DNA of 64,000 nucleotides from Fidelibacterota bacterium (GTDB taxonomy: Bacteria > Pseudomonadota > Alphaproteobacteria > Rhodospirillales > Rhodospirillaceae): the NCBI GenBank assembly GCA_947476895.1, contig CANJRX010000005.1, positions 1 to 64,000 on the forward strand, written 5' to 3'. Numbering within the stretch: the stretch's first letter is position 1; each line of letters opens with the position of its first letter. Under the pieces are notes generated by a model. It saw only the letters and a list, made by a program, of their open reading frames with translations, was not told the DNA's origin and did not search any database. A program made the position numbers and the translations under genes. Shown piece by piece: positions 45,056-55,654 of this stretch.

Positions 45056-45973
45056 TTACGGCAGCGCACTTCCAACCGGGGGATGAAACTCAGGCTCGCC
45101 TTCGGGGTCCTGGTGGATGATGACGTCCGCACCTGGAAAGGCTTGTTCAATCGCCCTTTCTACATCATCGGAAATCGCGTGGGCTTCAATCAAGCTTACG
45201 CGCGCGTCCAAGACAATGTGCATCTGAATGAATTTCTGCAAACCCGATGAGCGCGTGCGCAAGTCGTGCACGCGTTTGATTTTTGGGTGTTGGTGAACGA
45301 TGGCCGAAATCTGCGCGCGAATGTCATCGGGCAGTTCTTGATCCATCAATGCGCCGACGGCCCCGACGGCAATCCTGATGGCGTTCACGACCATGAAAAG
45401 ACTGATGCCCAAACCAAACAGCGGATCGATCCAGGTGAAACCAAAATTGGCTGAGAGCAGCAGCGCTACAATCACGCTCAAATTCATCAACAGATCGCCG
45501 GTGTAGTGCAGCGAGTCCGCGCCGATGGCCAGCGATCCGGTCTTCTTGATGACGTGGCGTTGGAAAGCGACCAGCGCCAGCGTCACCGCCGTCGCCACTA
45601 ACATCACGACGACGCCTGCCGTACTGTTCTCGACGGGCTGCGGTGTATGAAAGCGCGATACGGCTTCCACCATCACCAACACCGCCGAACCGGCGACGAA
45701 GGCCGCCTGCCCTAGGCCGGACAGCGGCTCGGCTTTACCGTGACCAAAACGATGACCTTCATCGGCCGGCGTCAACGCAACGCGCACAGCCAGAAATGTC
45801 AGCGCCGATGCCAGAAGATCGAGCGCGGAGTCCGCAAGGCTCGAAAGCAGCGCCACAGATTTTGTATCGAAGTAGGTCACGGCCTTGACGACCACCAGCA
45901 CCGCCGCGCTGACCATGGCGGCGACCGTCACCGTCTTCATCAGCCGCGCTTTATCAGGTGCCGATGTGCTCAC
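45056..45973 (-). CDS. Cation diffusion facilitator metal exporter (FieF-like)
   Basis: A 305-residue CDF transporter: six helices, metal site residues in SSLADSALDLLASALT, EGHRFGHGKAEPLSGLGQA and ADSLHYTGDLLMNLS (D-x3-D and H-x3-D), and a cytoplasmic C-terminal domain with HDLRTRSSGLQKFIQMHIVL and EAHAISDDVE. It exports Zn2+, Fe2+ or similar. GTG 45973 overlaps the stop of pdxH (GTGA), so both are on one transcript. Confidence 0.92.
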   Translation of the reverse strand: MSTSAPDKARLMKTVTVAAMVSAAVLVVVKAVTYFDTKSVALLSSLADSALDLLASALTFLAVRVALTPADEGHRFGHGKAEPLSGLGQAAFVAGSAVLVMVEAVSRFHTPQPVENSTAGVVVMLVATAVTLALVAFQRHVIKKTGSLAIGADSLHYTGDLLMNLSVIVALLLSANFGFTWIDPLFGLGISLFMVVNAIRIAVGAVGALMDQELPDDIRAQISAIVHQHPKIKRVHDLRTRSSGLQKFIQMHIVLDARVSLIEAHAISDDVERAIEQAFPGADVIIHQDPEGEPEFHPPVGSALP

Positions 45974-46572
45974 GGATAAAGCCGCTCGGTCCGCCAACCA
46001 TTGCCGCTGGCGTGAAACACCAGGCGGTCGTGAAGGCGGTTCGGCACATCGTGCCAAAATTCGATGACTTGGGGCGTCAGACGAAAGCCGGTCCATTGCG
46101 CCGGTCGCGGCACCGGCTTCCCGGCAAACCGCGCTTCAAATTCCGTGACGCGATCCTGCAAATGCGCGCGGCTCGGCAAGCTGTGGGATTGATCAGACGC
46201 CCACCCCGCCACCTGGCTTTCGCGCGGCCGGCTTGCCCAATAGGCATCGGCCTCGGCATCGCTCACCTGCTTGAAAGTGCCTTCAACGCGCACTTGGCGG
46301 CGGAGGGACTTCCAGTGGAAGCACAAGGCGGCGGCCGGGTTAGCGGCAATCTCATCGCCTTTGCGGCTGTTGGCATTGGTATAAAAAACGAAGCCCTGCG
46401 CGTTGACGTCTTTAAGCAAAACCATGCGCAGCGACGGTTTGCCGTCGTGCGTGGCGGTGGCCAGGCTCATGGACTCGGCCAAGCCCGGCTCGGCGCGCTT
46501 TGCCTCTTCAAACCATTGACGGAATAGGGCAATCGGCTCGGCGGCGTCTGGGATAAGGTTTGAGGCGTCCAT
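45970..46572 (-). CDS. pdxH: Pyridoxamine 5'-phosphate oxidase
   Basis: A 200-residue FMN enzyme that makes pyridoxal 5'-phosphate from the pyridoxine or pyridoxamine form. Motifs: MSLATATHDGKPSLRMVLLK, GFVFYTNANSRKG, CFHWKSLRRQVRVEG, SRPRESQVAGWASDQS and the C-terminal GNGWRTERLYP, all standard. It is translationally coupled to the metal exporter downstream. Confidence 0.95.
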   Translation of the reverse strand: MDASNLIPDAAEPIALFRQWFEEAKRAEPGLAESMSLATATHDGKPSLRMVLLKDVNAQGFVFYTNANSRKGDEIAANPAAALCFHWKSLRRQVRVEGTFKQVSDAEADAYWASRPRESQVAGWASDQSHSLPSRAHLQDRVTEFEARFAGKPVPRPAQWTGFRLTPQVIEFWHDVPNRLHDRLVFHASGNGWRTERLYP

Positions 46573-46799
46573 GGGGATACACGCTTAAAGGCAGGATGAG
46601 CCGCCTAAAGTCGGCCCGGCACAGGACCTTGTCAATGCTTGCAATTTTGACATCCGGCGGTCGTTGACAGGGCCATTAAGCCCCTTATTTTTGCCACCAT
46701 TCCAGGGCTCAATCGTTATTAGCAGGAGCTGCCCCGGCGGAACGTCCTTGGGACTTCCGGCGTTAGTATGAATGCACAGACAACTAAAAGGACAAGAAC

Positions 46800-47285
46800 A
46801 TGAGTGTCGCGTTAAAAGTCCCCAAGATCATGACCGCTTTCGCCGTAGCGTCCGCCCTGGCCCTGGCCGGTTGCGCGGAAGGTCACAATGAGACCGGCTC
46901 GACCCTGATCGGTGCGGGGCTGGGTGGTCTATTGGGCGCCCAATTCGGCAGCGGCGATGGTCAGGTGGCTATGGCCGTGCTCGGCACGGTTGCCGGCGCC
47001 GCCATCGGCAACAAAATCGGCAAGAACATGGACAAGGTCGACCGCATGAAAATGCGCGACGCCGAACAGCGCGCTTACTCTGCGCCGATGAATGAAACCA
47101 TTATCTGGAACAACCCGGACACCGGCCACTCGGGCACGGTCACGCCTGTGCGTGAAGGTCGCCGCCAGAGCGGACAGTATTGCCGCGAGTTCCAATCTGA
47201 GATCAACGTCGGTGGCCAGCGCGAAAAAGGCTACGGCACCGCCTGCCAGCAGCCCGATGGTTCGTGGAAAATCGTCGCCAGCTAA
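46800..47285 (+). CDS. Glycine-zipper outer-membrane lipoprotein (RT0821-like)
   Basis: A 161-residue lipoprotein: a signal with LALAGC lipobox (C25), then a glycine-zipper segment (STLIGAGLGGLLGAQFGSGD, then LGTVAGAAIGNKIGKNMDKV) and a C-terminal domain with CREFQSEINVGGQREKGYGT and ACQQPDGSWKIV. It matches the Rickettsia RT0821/Lpp0805-like surface antigen family, thought to act in envelope integrity. Single gene with its own terminator. Confidence 0.85.
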   Translation: MSVALKVPKIMTAFAVASALALAGCAEGHNETGSTLIGAGLGGLLGAQFGSGDGQVAMAVLGTVAGAAIGNKIGKNMDKVDRMKMRDAEQRAYSAPMNETIIWNNPDTGHSGTVTPVREGRRQSGQYCREFQSEINVGGQREKGYGTACQQPDGSWKIVAS

Positions 47286-47308
47286 GATCACGTTCTTTGA
47301 TGAGACCA

Positions 47309-47340
47309 AGAGGCGGCCGCAACGGCCGCCTCTTTTTTTT
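47309..47340. terminator. Bidirectional intrinsic terminator
   Basis: Perfect stem AGAGGCGGCCG / CGGCCGCCTCT with a 3-base loop and T8 on the plus strand. It separates the lipoprotein gene from the convergent BrkB-like gene. Confidence 0.92.
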
Positions 47341-48667
47341 ATTGTAGCGGCGCTTCTTCTGGCGTGACGGCGATGCGCGCCAGCGTGACGCTGAGCAAGG
47401 TGCGTTCGGAGTCCGCTGCATTGCGCAGGTACTGACCCAAACGTTTGCCGAGATCGCTGCTTTTCAGGTCGTCGTCGCCGATATCTAAATTGAGGCCCAG
47501 CCCAAAATGGTGAACCAGATCGGCGAGCGGTGTGCGTTCGAGATCGCGGCTAACTACCCAGCGCCCCTCTTCAGTGGGCGCGATAAAGTTGCCGGCCCTA
47601 AGATCGTTTAGAATAGCCGTGAGCTTCATGTCCGACACCGCCAAGGTTGTCGCCAACTGCTCAAGCGTCAGGCCCAAGCCGCCGCGCCGCGCAATGGCGA
47701 GCCGCGCGAGCACCTCTAGCGCCAGCAGCATACGCGCGCCCACGCCAACGCCAACTTCAGCACGGGCATAGCGCCAGTCCGGCAAAGCGGCGGTGGCGAC
47801 CGCACCACTCAAAACGGAAACCCAGACCAGGTAAACCCACATCAGGAAAACCGGCACCGCGGCCAGCGCGCCGTAGATCGCCTGATAGGACGTCATGAAG
47901 AAAATGTAGAGGGCGAAGGTATAGCGCAGCATCGCCAGCAGCACGGCGGCCACGCCCGCGCCGATCATCGCGTCCTTGATTCGCATGCGGCGGTTTGGAA
48001 CGATCATGAACAGGAACGTGAGAGTCGCCCATGTGAGAATGGTCGGCGCGAGGTTGCCGAGTAGAATGACCGCCGGTGCGGAGGTGGTCACGGTTTCGCC
48101 GGTGGCACCTTCCCGTATTTCCTGGCTGGCGAAGTAGCCGAGCAGCGAGAGACCCATACCCAGCAAGGCCGGCCCGATCGTCATGACCGCCCAAAAGACC
48201 AACAACCTTTGGCGCAAGAGACGCGGGCGGATGACCTTGAAGATTTCGTTGAGCGCGCCTTCGACGGTCAGCAGCAAAAGTACTGACGTCAGCACCAGGC
48301 CGATGACGCCGAACAGGGTGAGCTTACCGGCGGCATCAACAAAATTGGTCAGCGCATCGCTGATCTTCATGCCGGTGTCAGGAACGAGGTTGGTGATAAT
48401 GGCGGCCTGTAGCGCCGCGCGCAGACTGTCGAACGCCGGAAAGGCCGCCAAGGTCGCCAGCACCAGGGCAAGGCCCGGCACGACGGCTAAGGCGCTCCAA
48501 AAGCTGAGGGCCGCCGCCGCTCGGCTAAGCGACGCCTCGCGTACGCGTTTGATCAGGAACGGAACCAGGCTTCCTGGGCGGGTCAGCACGCCGCGCACGG
48601 CCTGGCGGGCTACTTCCAAACGCTGCTGCCGGGAGGGTTCCGCGGGGGACTCTTCAACCGGGTTCAT
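47339..48667 (-). CDS. YihY/virulence factor BrkB family membrane protein
   Basis: A 442-residue protein with six membrane helices (LSFWSALAVVPGLALVLATL; LTLFGVIGLVLTSVLLLLTV; VFWAVMTIGPALLGMGLSLL) and a 150-residue cytoplasmic C-terminal part containing a winged-helix-like segment (GLTLEQLATTLAVSDMKLTA). It belongs to the BrkB/YihY family, once called RNase BN; its true role is not known. Divergent from fabI by 91 bases. Confidence 0.88.
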   Translation of the reverse strand: MNPVEESPAEPSRQQRLEVARQAVRGVLTRPGSLVPFLIKRVREASLSRAAAALSFWSALAVVPGLALVLATLAAFPAFDSLRAALQAAIITNLVPDTGMKISDALTNFVDAAGKLTLFGVIGLVLTSVLLLLTVEGALNEIFKVIRPRLLRQRLLVFWAVMTIGPALLGMGLSLLGYFASQEIREGATGETVTTSAPAVILLGNLAPTILTWATLTFLFMIVPNRRMRIKDAMIGAGVAAVLLAMLRYTFALYIFFMTSYQAIYGALAAVPVFLMWVYLVWVSVLSGAVATAALPDWRYARAEVGVGVGARMLLALEVLARLAIARRGGLGLTLEQLATTLAVSDMKLTAILNDLRAGNFIAPTEEGRWVVSRDLERTPLADLVHHFGLGLNLDIGDDDLKSSDLGKRLGQYLRNAADSERTLLSVTLARIAVTPEEAPLQ

Positions 48668-48758
48668 ATGTCGCCTGCCTTGCCCAAAAATGGGTTTCGT
48701 GTAGGATGCCGCAAGTTATTGGTTCCCGAAAGCTTTTTGGCGGTTTTGGATACGAGAA

Positions 48759-49598
48759 ATGGGCGAACAGCAGCTTCTGATGCACGGCAAAAAGGGTTTG
48801 GTCATGGGCGTTGCCAATGATCGCTCGATTGCCTGGGGCATTGCCCAGCAGGTGGCCGCCCACGGCGCCCAGCTGGCCTTCACCTACCAGGGCGAGGCCC
48901 TGGAAAAGCGTGTCCGCCCCCTGGCCCAAAGCCTGAACTCCTCCTTGATCCTGCCTTGCGATGTGACGGACTCCGGTTCGGTCGAAAGCGTCTTCACCGA
49001 GATCAAAAAGACCTGGGGCACCCTGGACTTTGTGGTTCACGCCATCGCCTTCTCAGACAAAGAGCAGCTGAAGGGCCGCTACTGCGATACAACGCGCGAG
49101 AACTTCCTTAAGACCATGGATATCTCGTGTTTTTCGTTCACCGAGATCTGCAAACACGCCGAACCCTTGATGCCCAACGGCGGCAGCCTGGTGACCTTGA
49201 GTTATTACGGCGCCGAACGCGTGGTGCCCCATTACAACGTCATGGGCGTAGCCAAGGCCGCGCTGGAAGCCAGCGTGCGCTATCTGGCCACCGACCTGGG
49301 CAGCAAGAACATCCGCGTCAACGCCATCTCCGCCGGGCCGATCAAGACCCTGGCGGCCTCGGGCATCGGCGACTTCCGCTACATTCTGAAGTGGAACGAA
49401 TTGAACGCGCCCATGGACCGCAATGTCACCATCGAGGACGTGGGCAAGTCGGGCCTGTACCTCCTCAGCGACCTCGGCAGCGGCGTCACCGGTGAAGTGC
49501 ATCATGTGGACTGCGGCTACCATGTCGTCGGCATGATGGCGCCTGAAGCGTCACAGCAGATTTCGGAATTGCTCGCCGGCGCCAACCTCGTCAAGTAG
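48759..49598 (+). CDS. fabI: Enoyl-[acyl-carrier-protein] reductase (NADH)
   Basis: A 279-residue FabI that reduces trans-2-enoyl-ACP in fatty acid elongation. Motifs: GLVMGVANDRSIAWGIAQQV (modified Rossmann), CDVTDSGSV, FVVHAIAFSD, and the active site YYGAERVVPHYNVMGVAKAA (Y-x6-K) with GPIKTLAASGI. The first gene of a run fabI-aroC-sppA with gaps of 18 and 48 bases. Confidence 0.95.
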   Translation: MGEQQLLMHGKKGLVMGVANDRSIAWGIAQQVAAHGAQLAFTYQGEALEKRVRPLAQSLNSSLILPCDVTDSGSVESVFTEIKKTWGTLDFVVHAIAFSDKEQLKGRYCDTTRENFLKTMDISCFSFTEICKHAEPLMPNGGSLVTLSYYGAERVVPHYNVMGVAKAALEASVRYLATDLGSKNIRVNAISAGPIKTLAASGIGDFRYILKWNELNAPMDRNVTIEDVGKSGLYLLSDLGSGVTGEVHHVDCGYHVVGMMAPEASQQISELLAGANLVK

Positions 49599-49616
49599 CC
49601 CCCCGGAAAGCAGGCG

Positions 49617-50708
49617 ATGTCCAGCAACACCTTCGGCACCCTCTTCCGCTTCACGACTTTCGGTGAAAGCCACGGCCCGGCCATCGGCTGCGTTGTCGAC
49701 GGCGTGCCGCCGCTGATCAAACTGACCGAAGCCGACATTCAAGTCTGGCTCGAGAAACGCAAGCCTGGCACCTCGAAATACACCACGCAACGCCGCGAAC
49801 CCGATGCCGTGAAAATTCTCTCCGGCGTATTCGAAGGCGTGACGACGGGAACGCCCATCGGCCTATTGATCGAGAACGTCGACGCGCGCTCGAAGGACTA
49901 CGGCGATATCGCCGAGAAGTTCCGGCCCGGCCACGCCGACTACACCTATTGGAAAAAATACGGCATCCGCGATTATCGCGGCGGTGGGCGTCAGTCCGCG
50001 CGCGAAACCGCCATGCGCGTGGCTGCGGGCGCGATTGCGCGCAAAGTTCTAGAACAGCGCCTGGGCAAAGGCGTGAAGATCCGTGGCGCCTTGACGCAGA
50101 TCGGTCCGCACCAGATCGACCGCAAGCGCTGGGATTGGAAACAAGTCGACAAGAACCCCTTCTTCTCGCCCGATGCCAAAGCTGCTGGAGTCTGGGCCGA
50201 TTATCTGGACGGCGTGCGCAAGAATGGCTCAAGCACAGGCGCTGTGATTGAAGTCATCGCCGAAGGTATTCCCGCTGGCTTGGGCGCGCCGGTCTACGGC
50301 AAACTCGATGCCGACATTGCTTCGGCCATGATGAGCATCAATGCCGCTAAAGGCGTGGAAATCGGCGATGGCTTTGCCGCCGCCGCGTTATCAGGCGAAG
50401 AGAACGCGGACGAAATGCGTGCCGGCAAAAAGAAGGGCGAGGTCAAATTCCTCTCCAACCATGCGGGCGGCATCCTCGGCGGCATTTCCAGCGGCCAAGA
50501 CATTGTCGCGCGCGTGGCCATCAAGCCCACCAGCTCGATCCTGACACCGCGCAAAACCATCGACATCAACGGCCGCGACACCACTATCAGCACCAAAGGC
50601 CGCCACGATCCTTGCGTCGGCATTCGCGGCGTGCCGGTGGCTGAAGCGATGCTGGCCATCGTGCTGGCCGATCATTTACTGCGCCATCAGGCGCAATGCG
50701 GAGCCTGA
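49617..50708 (+). CDS. aroC: Chorismate synthase
   Basis: A 363-residue enzyme that makes chorismate from EPSP using reduced FMN. Motifs [71 protein letters not shown] and [12 protein letters not shown] are all standard. It follows fabI after 18 bases with a normal ribosome site, so it shares the transcript. Confidence 0.96.
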   Translation: MSSNTFGTLFRFTTFGESHGPAIGCVVDGVPPLIKLTEADIQVWLEKRKPGTSKYTTQRREPDAVKILSGVFEGVTTGTPIGLLIENVDARSKDYGDIAEKFRPGHADYTYWKKYGIRDYRGGGRQSARETAMRVAAGAIARKVLEQRLGKGVKIRGALTQIGPHQIDRKRWDWKQVDKNPFFSPDAKAAGVWADYLDGVRKNGSSTGAVIEVIAEGIPAGLGAPVYGKLDADIASAMMSINAAKGVEIGDGFAAAALSGEENADEMRAGKKKGEVKFLSNHAGGILGGISSGQDIVARVAIKPTSSILTPRKTIDINGRDTTISTKGRHDPCVGIRGVPVAEAMLAIVLADHLLRHQAQCGA

Positions 50709-50756
50709 GAGCCTAAGTCAAGCTTCGCGCGTTAGACCGTCAAAAGAGGTTTTCCC

Positions 50757-52535
50757 ATGCGCACTTTCGGCTTTGTCGTGCTCGGCATTTTTTCTGCCTT
50801 CGGTCTTTTGTTCGTAGCCGTCTTAGTCGGTGGAATTTATCTCGCCGCGAGCGGTATGAGCAAACCCACGGCTACGGCACCAAGCAAAATCATCCTCTCG
50901 ATCGACCTCGACAAGAACCTGATCGAAGGCACGCGCGGCCGGACGTTTGAAGGTCTGTCCTTCAAATCTTCCAGCACGCTGCAAGACGCCGTCATCGCCA
51001 TCCGCAAAGCCAAAGACGACGCGCGCGTGGTCGGCATTAAAGCCACCCTCAGCAATCCCGGCGCTGGCCTCGCGCAAAGCCAAGAACTGCGCGACGTGAT
51101 CGCGGAATTCCGCAGCTCGGGAAAACCCACGCTGTTGTTCTCGGAGACTATGGGCGAAGGCGAAGGTTCGCTGCCGACGTATTATCTCGCCGCTGCTTTC
51201 GGTGACATTTGGGTGCAGCCTTCGGGCACGATTGGCATCGCGGGGATCGGCACGGAAAGCTTTTTCCTGAAAGACTTCCTCGCCAAATTGGGGCTGAAGG
51301 CAAATTTCGTCGGGCGCGGCGAATACAAAAGCGCGCCTGAGATGTTCACACATACTTCTATGTCGGAACCCAACCGCGAACAGATGACCGCGCTGCTCGG
51401 CGCGTGGTTCGAGCAGATGGTGGCGGGCATCGCCGCCGACCGCAAACTGACCGTTGAGGACGTGAAGGCCATCGTCGATGAAGGCCCGCAGATGGCCAAA
51501 GACGCGCTCGACAAAAAGCTGATCGATCACTTGGGCTACCGCGATGAATTCGACGCTGCGCTGAGAAAACAGCTTCCGGGCGCGGACGCTGTGGACCTCG
51601 CGCGCTATGCCGGAATGGCTGTGCCGGGCGCGGCCGCCGCAAGCAAACGCATCGGCGTCATCCATGCCGTGGGCGAGATCGACCGCAAAGGCGGCGATGA
51701 AGGCCCCTTTTCGGACCGCACCGGCATCCACGCCGACAAGATGGTCAGCGCTATCCGCAAAGCCGCCGACGACAAGGACATCAGCGCCATCATCTTGCGC
51801 ATCGCCAGCCCCGGCGGCTCTTACGTCGCGTCCGACACCATCTGGCGCGAGATTGTGCGCGCGAAGGAAAAGGGCAAGCCGGTGATTGTGAGCATGGGCG
51901 ATACCGCGGCCTCGGGCGGTTACTTCATCGCCATGCCCGCCGACCGCATTTTCGCCTCCCCCGCGACCGTTACGGGGTCTATTGGCGTGTTCACCGGCAA
52001 GATCGTGATTGGTGATGCTTTGACCAAGCTCGACATCAACCGCGAACGCATCACGTTTGGTGAGTCAGCCGGCATGTTTAGCGCCACCACGGAATTCACG
52101 CCTGCCGATCTCGCGCGCCTCAACCGTTCGCTGGACGCGACCTATGCCGACTTCACCGGCAAGGCGGCACAAGGCCGCGGCAAGACCGTCGAAGACATCG
52201 ACAAGGTCGCGCGCGGCCGCGTGTGGGCCGGCACCGATGCATTGAAGGTCGGTTTGGTGGATGAAATGGGCGGTTTCCTGCAAGCGCTCGACTACACCAA
52301 AACCAAAATCGGCTTACAACCCAAGGACCGCGTGCGCCTGGTGGAGATTTCCTCGAGCCAGGAGAGCTGGTGGGATTTCTTGAATTTCCTCGACGACAGC
52401 GACGTGCCGGATGATGTGGAAAGCTTCTTCCACACGGCGGTGTGGTTCACGAAGACCTTCGGGCCGCTGATGGGAAAGATCGAAGCGCGGACCGATGGGA
52501 CGCAGCTTTATATGGAGCCGATGGGGGTGAAGTAA
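50757..52535 (+). CDS. sppA: Signal peptide peptidase SppA, 67-kDa type
   Basis: A 592-residue inner-membrane protease with one N-terminal helix and two homologous halves. The catalytic Ser lies in the C-terminal half (GDTAASGGYFIAMPADRIFA) and the Lys in the N-terminal half (VGRGEYKSAPEMF), as in E. coli SppA, which degrades cleaved signal peptides. The long two-domain form is complete. It is the third gene after fabI and aroC. Confidence 0.93.
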   Translation: MRTFGFVVLGIFSAFGLLFVAVLVGGIYLAASGMSKPTATAPSKIILSIDLDKNLIEGTRGRTFEGLSFKSSSTLQDAVIAIRKAKDDARVVGIKATLSNPGAGLAQSQELRDVIAEFRSSGKPTLLFSETMGEGEGSLPTYYLAAAFGDIWVQPSGTIGIAGIGTESFFLKDFLAKLGLKANFVGRGEYKSAPEMFTHTSMSEPNREQMTALLGAWFEQMVAGIAADRKLTVEDVKAIVDEGPQMAKDALDKKLIDHLGYRDEFDAALRKQLPGADAVDLARYAGMAVPGAAAASKRIGVIHAVGEIDRKGGDEGPFSDRTGIHADKMVSAIRKAADDKDISAIILRIASPGGSYVASDTIWREIVRAKEKGKPVIVSMGDTAASGGYFIAMPADRIFASPATVTGSIGVFTGKIVIGDALTKLDINRERITFGESAGMFSATTEFTPADLARLNRSLDATYADFTGKAAQGRGKTVEDIDKVARGRVWAGTDALKVGLVDEMGGFLQALDYTKTKIGLQPKDRVRLVEISSSQESWWDFLNFLDDSDVPDDVESFFHTAVWFTKTFGPLMGKIEARTDGTQLYMEPMGVK

Positions 52536-52578
52536 CTCGCTCAAGGTCATTGCATCCCGGACCCGCCGAACAAATACA

Positions 52579-52875
52579 ATGAAAACATTCCTCACTCATG
52601 CCTGGAAGTTTTTCATCTATTTTGAATTGAAGTTCGTGATTCCATTCTATTGCGTCTGGCTGATTCCGTACTGGCTAATGCATCGCAGTTCGGTAAACAC
52701 ATTTACCGAGATCGTGGGTGACTATGTCGTCGCGAATTGGAAAGGTTTCCTTTACATTACTTTCATTTTCCTACCATTCATGAGCATTCTTTTTGCCGGA
52801 TTTCTTGCTATACGGAAAAAAGTGCATGATGTGCTGCAGAAACATAATCAGAGCGGCGATTCTGATGGCGGCTGA
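52579..52875 (+). CDS. Small two-helix membrane protein
   Basis: A 98-residue protein with two hydrophobic segments (FVIPFYCVWLIPYWLM and FLYITFIFLPFMSILFAGFL) and a polar C-terminal tail. Codon use is AT richer than its neighbours. No family recognised; it may be a small envelope protein. The ATG at 52579 lacks a strong ribosome site. Confidence 0.5.
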   Translation: MKTFLTHAWKFFIYFELKFVIPFYCVWLIPYWLMHRSSVNTFTEIVGDYVVANWKGFLYITFIFLPFMSILFAGFLAIRKKVHDVLQKHNQSGDSDGG

Positions 52876-52900
52876 CGGCTAAGCCGAGACGGTATGGCAC

Positions 52901-53644
52901 TCAAGTGCGGGCCGCCCCAAGCAGAAACTCCACATTCCCTTCCGGTCCGGTGATGGGGCTTTTCTCTACGCCGACGACGTTCCATCCCGCTTGCGCATTC
53001 ATCCACGCGACCATCATCTCGCAGACTTCCGCGTGAAGGGCAGGGTCGCGCACGACTCCCTTCTCGCCCACGCGATCTTTGCCAACTTCGAACTGCGGCT
53101 TAATGAGCGCGATCAGCCACGCACCGGGCGCGGTGAGTGCCATGGCAGCGGGGAGAATGGTGCGTAAGCCGATGAAGCTGGCGTCGCAGACGACGGCGGT
53201 GATGGGATCAGGCACGTCGGCGCGCTCCAGCGTGCGGGCGTTGGTGCGCTCCATGACGACGACGCGACTATCGGTGCGGAGTTTGTGAGCGAGCTGCCCG
53301 TAGCCCACATCGACGGCGTAAACTTTGGCTGCGCCGTTCGTGAGCAGCACATCAGTGAACCCGCCCGTCGATGAGCCGAGATCGAGACAAACGCGACCCT
53401 TCGCCTCGAACGGAAAATGCGCGAGGCCGTGGGCCAACTTCAATCCGCCGCGCGAGACCCACGGGTGCTCCGCGCCGCGCACGGTGAGCGCGATGTCGGC
53501 GGCGACTTTGCCGCCTGCGGATGTCAACTTCTGTTCGCCGCTGAATACCACGCCCGCCATGATGAGGGCTTGGGCTTTGGTCGTGCTTTCGGCAAGGCTG
53601 CGCTCCACCAGGAGTTCATCGAGGCGCAGCTTGGGTGTTTTCAA
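52901..53644 (-). CDS. tlyA: TlyA-family rRNA 2'-O-methyltransferase
   Basis: A 247-residue protein: S4 RNA-binding domain (RLDELLVERSLAESTTKAQA) then an FtsJ-like methyltransferase (VCLDLGSSTGGFTDVLLTNG, VYAVDVGYGQLAHKLR, KPQFEVGKDRVGEKGVVRD). TlyA methylates 16S/23S rRNA cytidines. It is the last gene of the dxs operon, 11 bases after dxs, an arrangement common in alphaproteobacteria. Confidence 0.92.
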   Translation of the reverse strand: MKTPKLRLDELLVERSLAESTTKAQALIMAGVVFSGEQKLTSAGGKVAADIALTVRGAEHPWVSRGGLKLAHGLAHFPFEAKGRVCLDLGSSTGGFTDVLLTNGAAKVYAVDVGYGQLAHKLRTDSRVVVMERTNARTLERADVPDPITAVVCDASFIGLRTILPAAMALTAPGAWLIALIKPQFEVGKDRVGEKGVVRDPALHAEVCEMMVAWMNAQAGWNVVGVEKSPITGPEGNVEFLLGAART

Positions 53645-53655
53645 TGGAAAGCCGC

Positions 53656-55614
53656 TTAAGCCCGGACGGGCTTCTCGCCCGTAAGATCGACAACCGCTGT
53701 CGCCATGCCCAGAGCCTGCATGGCCGTAGCGGCGATATTGGGCGCGGTGAGGCCAGCCAACTGCAACTGATCTTCCGGTTTCATGTGCTCGAAGAACACG
53801 TCCGGCATGGTGAGTGTGCGGATCTTCAAACCCTTATCCAGACGTCCCGCCCAGGCGAGGTGATGCAGCACCGCCGCACCGAAACCGCCGCGCGAGCCCT
53901 CTTCCACCGTCACCAAGACTTCGTGGGTATCGGCGAGTTGATTGATCAGCGCCACATCGAGCGGCTTGGCAAAACGTGCATCGGCGACTGTTGTAGACAA
54001 CCCATAAGCTGCGAGGTCATCGGCAGCTTTCATGCAATCAGCTAAACGTGTGCCCAGGCTGAGCAGCGCGATCTTGCTGCCTTCGCGGACAATACGACCT
54101 TTGCCGATGGGCAGCGGTGTGCCGCGTGCCGGCAATTCCAAGCCAACACCTTCGCCGCGCGGATAGCGCAAGGCGATGGGTCCGCTGTCATGCACGGCGC
54201 AGGTGGCGACCATGTGCATCAATTCAAGTTCATCAGCCGCCGCCATGATGGTGAAGTTCGGCAGGCAACCGAGATAGGCGAGGTCGAATGATCCTGCGTG
54301 CGTCGCGCCATCGGCGCCTACATAGCCCGCGCGATCCATCGCAAAACGCACCGGGAGGTTCTGCACCGCCACGTCGTGCACAACCTGATCGTAGGCGCGC
54401 TGCAGGAAGGTCGAGTAAATCGCGACGAACGGCTTATAGCCTTCGGTCGCAAGACCAGCCGCGAACGTCACCGCATGCTGTTCGGCGATGCCGACATCGA
54501 AGCAGCGCGTCGGGAATTTATCGGCGAATTTATCAAGGCCCGTGCCACTGGGCATGGCTGCATTGATGGCGACAATTTTATCGTCGGCGGACGCTTCGGC
54601 CATCAATGCCTTTGCGAACACGCCGGTATAGGACGGAGCCTTCGCAACCGCTTTGGCTTGCGTGCCGGAGACAACGTCGAACTTGGTCACGCCGTGGTAT
54701 TTGTCGGCGGAGGCTTCGGCGGGCGCGTAACCGCGGCCCTTCTGCGTCACCACATGGATGAGGAACGGGCCCGGGGCTTCGCTGTCGCGCACGTTGCGCA
54801 ACACCGGCACCAGATGCTCGATGCGATGGCCGTCGATAGGGCCGACGTAATAAAGACCGAGTTCTTCAAACAGCGTACCGCCGGTCACCATGCCGCGCGT
54901 ATATTCCTCAGCGCGCTTGGCGGCGACTTCGAGCGGCTTCGGGAAATGCGCGGCGATCTGCTTCAGCGCCTGGCGAATGCTCATGTAGGACTTGGACGAC
55001 AGCAGGCGCGAAAGATAAGCGCTCATGGCACCCACAGGCGGCGCGATCGACATGTCGTTGTCGTTGAGGATGACGATCAGGCGGCTGTTGAGCGCACCTG
55101 CATTGTTCATGGCTTCGTAGGCCATGCCGGCGCTCATGCTGCCGTCGCCGATCACGGCGATCACATGATTATCGCGGCCCGCGAAATCGCGCGCCACCGC
55201 CATGCCGAGGCCGGCGGAAATCGACGTGGAGCTATGGCCTCCGCCGAAGGGGTCGTATTCGCTTTCCGTGCGCAGCGTGAAACCAGAGAGACCATCCTTC
55301 TGGCGGATGGTGCTCATACGGTCGCGGCGGCCGGTGAAAATTTTGTGCGGATAACACTGATGGCCCACGTCCCAGATCAGGCGGTCGGTGGGCGTTTCAA
55401 AAACGTGATGGATGGCGACGGTCAACTCGACGACGCCAAGGCCGGCACCAAGATGCCCACCGGTCCGCGAGACGCTGTGAATGGTTTCCGCGCGCAGCTC
55501 ACCGGACAGCTGGGTCAGTTGCTCGATGCTGAGATTGCGTAAATCCGCCGGACTCGCGACGCGGTCTAAAAGGGGCGTATGCGGCGGGGCAGATGGGTCG
55601 GCAGGTGAATTCAA
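53656..55614 (-). CDS. dxs: 1-Deoxy-D-xylulose-5-phosphate synthase
   Basis: A 652-residue thiamine-diphosphate enzyme joining pyruvate and glyceraldehyde 3-phosphate, the first step of the MEP isoprenoid pathway. Motifs: [56 protein letters not shown] (ThDP site), [11 protein letters not shown], and [18 protein letters not shown]. It follows ispA by 40 bases in the same operon. Confidence 0.97.
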   Translation of the reverse strand: MNSPADPSAPPHTPLLDRVASPADLRNLSIEQLTQLSGELRAETIHSVSRTGGHLGAGLGVVELTVAIHHVFETPTDRLIWDVGHQCYPHKIFTGRRDRMSTIRQKDGLSGFTLRTESEYDPFGGGHSSTSISAGLGMAVARDFAGRDNHVIAVIGDGSMSAGMAYEAMNNAGALNSRLIVILNDNDMSIAPPVGAMSAYLSRLLSSKSYMSIRQALKQIAAHFPKPLEVAAKRAEEYTRGMVTGGTLFEELGLYYVGPIDGHRIEHLVPVLRNVRDSEAPGPFLIHVVTQKGRGYAPAEASADKYHGVTKFDVVSGTQAKAVAKAPSYTGVFAKALMAEASADDKIVAINAAMPSGTGLDKFADKFPTRCFDVGIAEQHAVTFAAGLATEGYKPFVAIYSTFLQRAYDQVVHDVAVQNLPVRFAMDRAGYVGADGATHAGSFDLAYLGCLPNFTIMAAADELELMHMVATCAVHDSGPIALRYPRGEGVGLELPARGTPLPIGKGRIVREGSKIALLSLGTRLADCMKAADDLAAYGLSTTVADARFAKPLDVALINQLADTHEVLVTVEEGSRGGFGAAVLHHLAWAGRLDKGLKIRTLTMPDVFFEHMKPEDQLQLAGLTAPNIAATAMQALGMATAVVDLTGEKPVRA

Positions 55615-55654
55615 ACGCGTGCACCAGTTCTGACGCAGTGGTTACAGATTTATA

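Noticed and set aside
54298-55542. 414-codon open frame on the plus strand
   Set aside because: Antisense to dxs; no plausible protein features.
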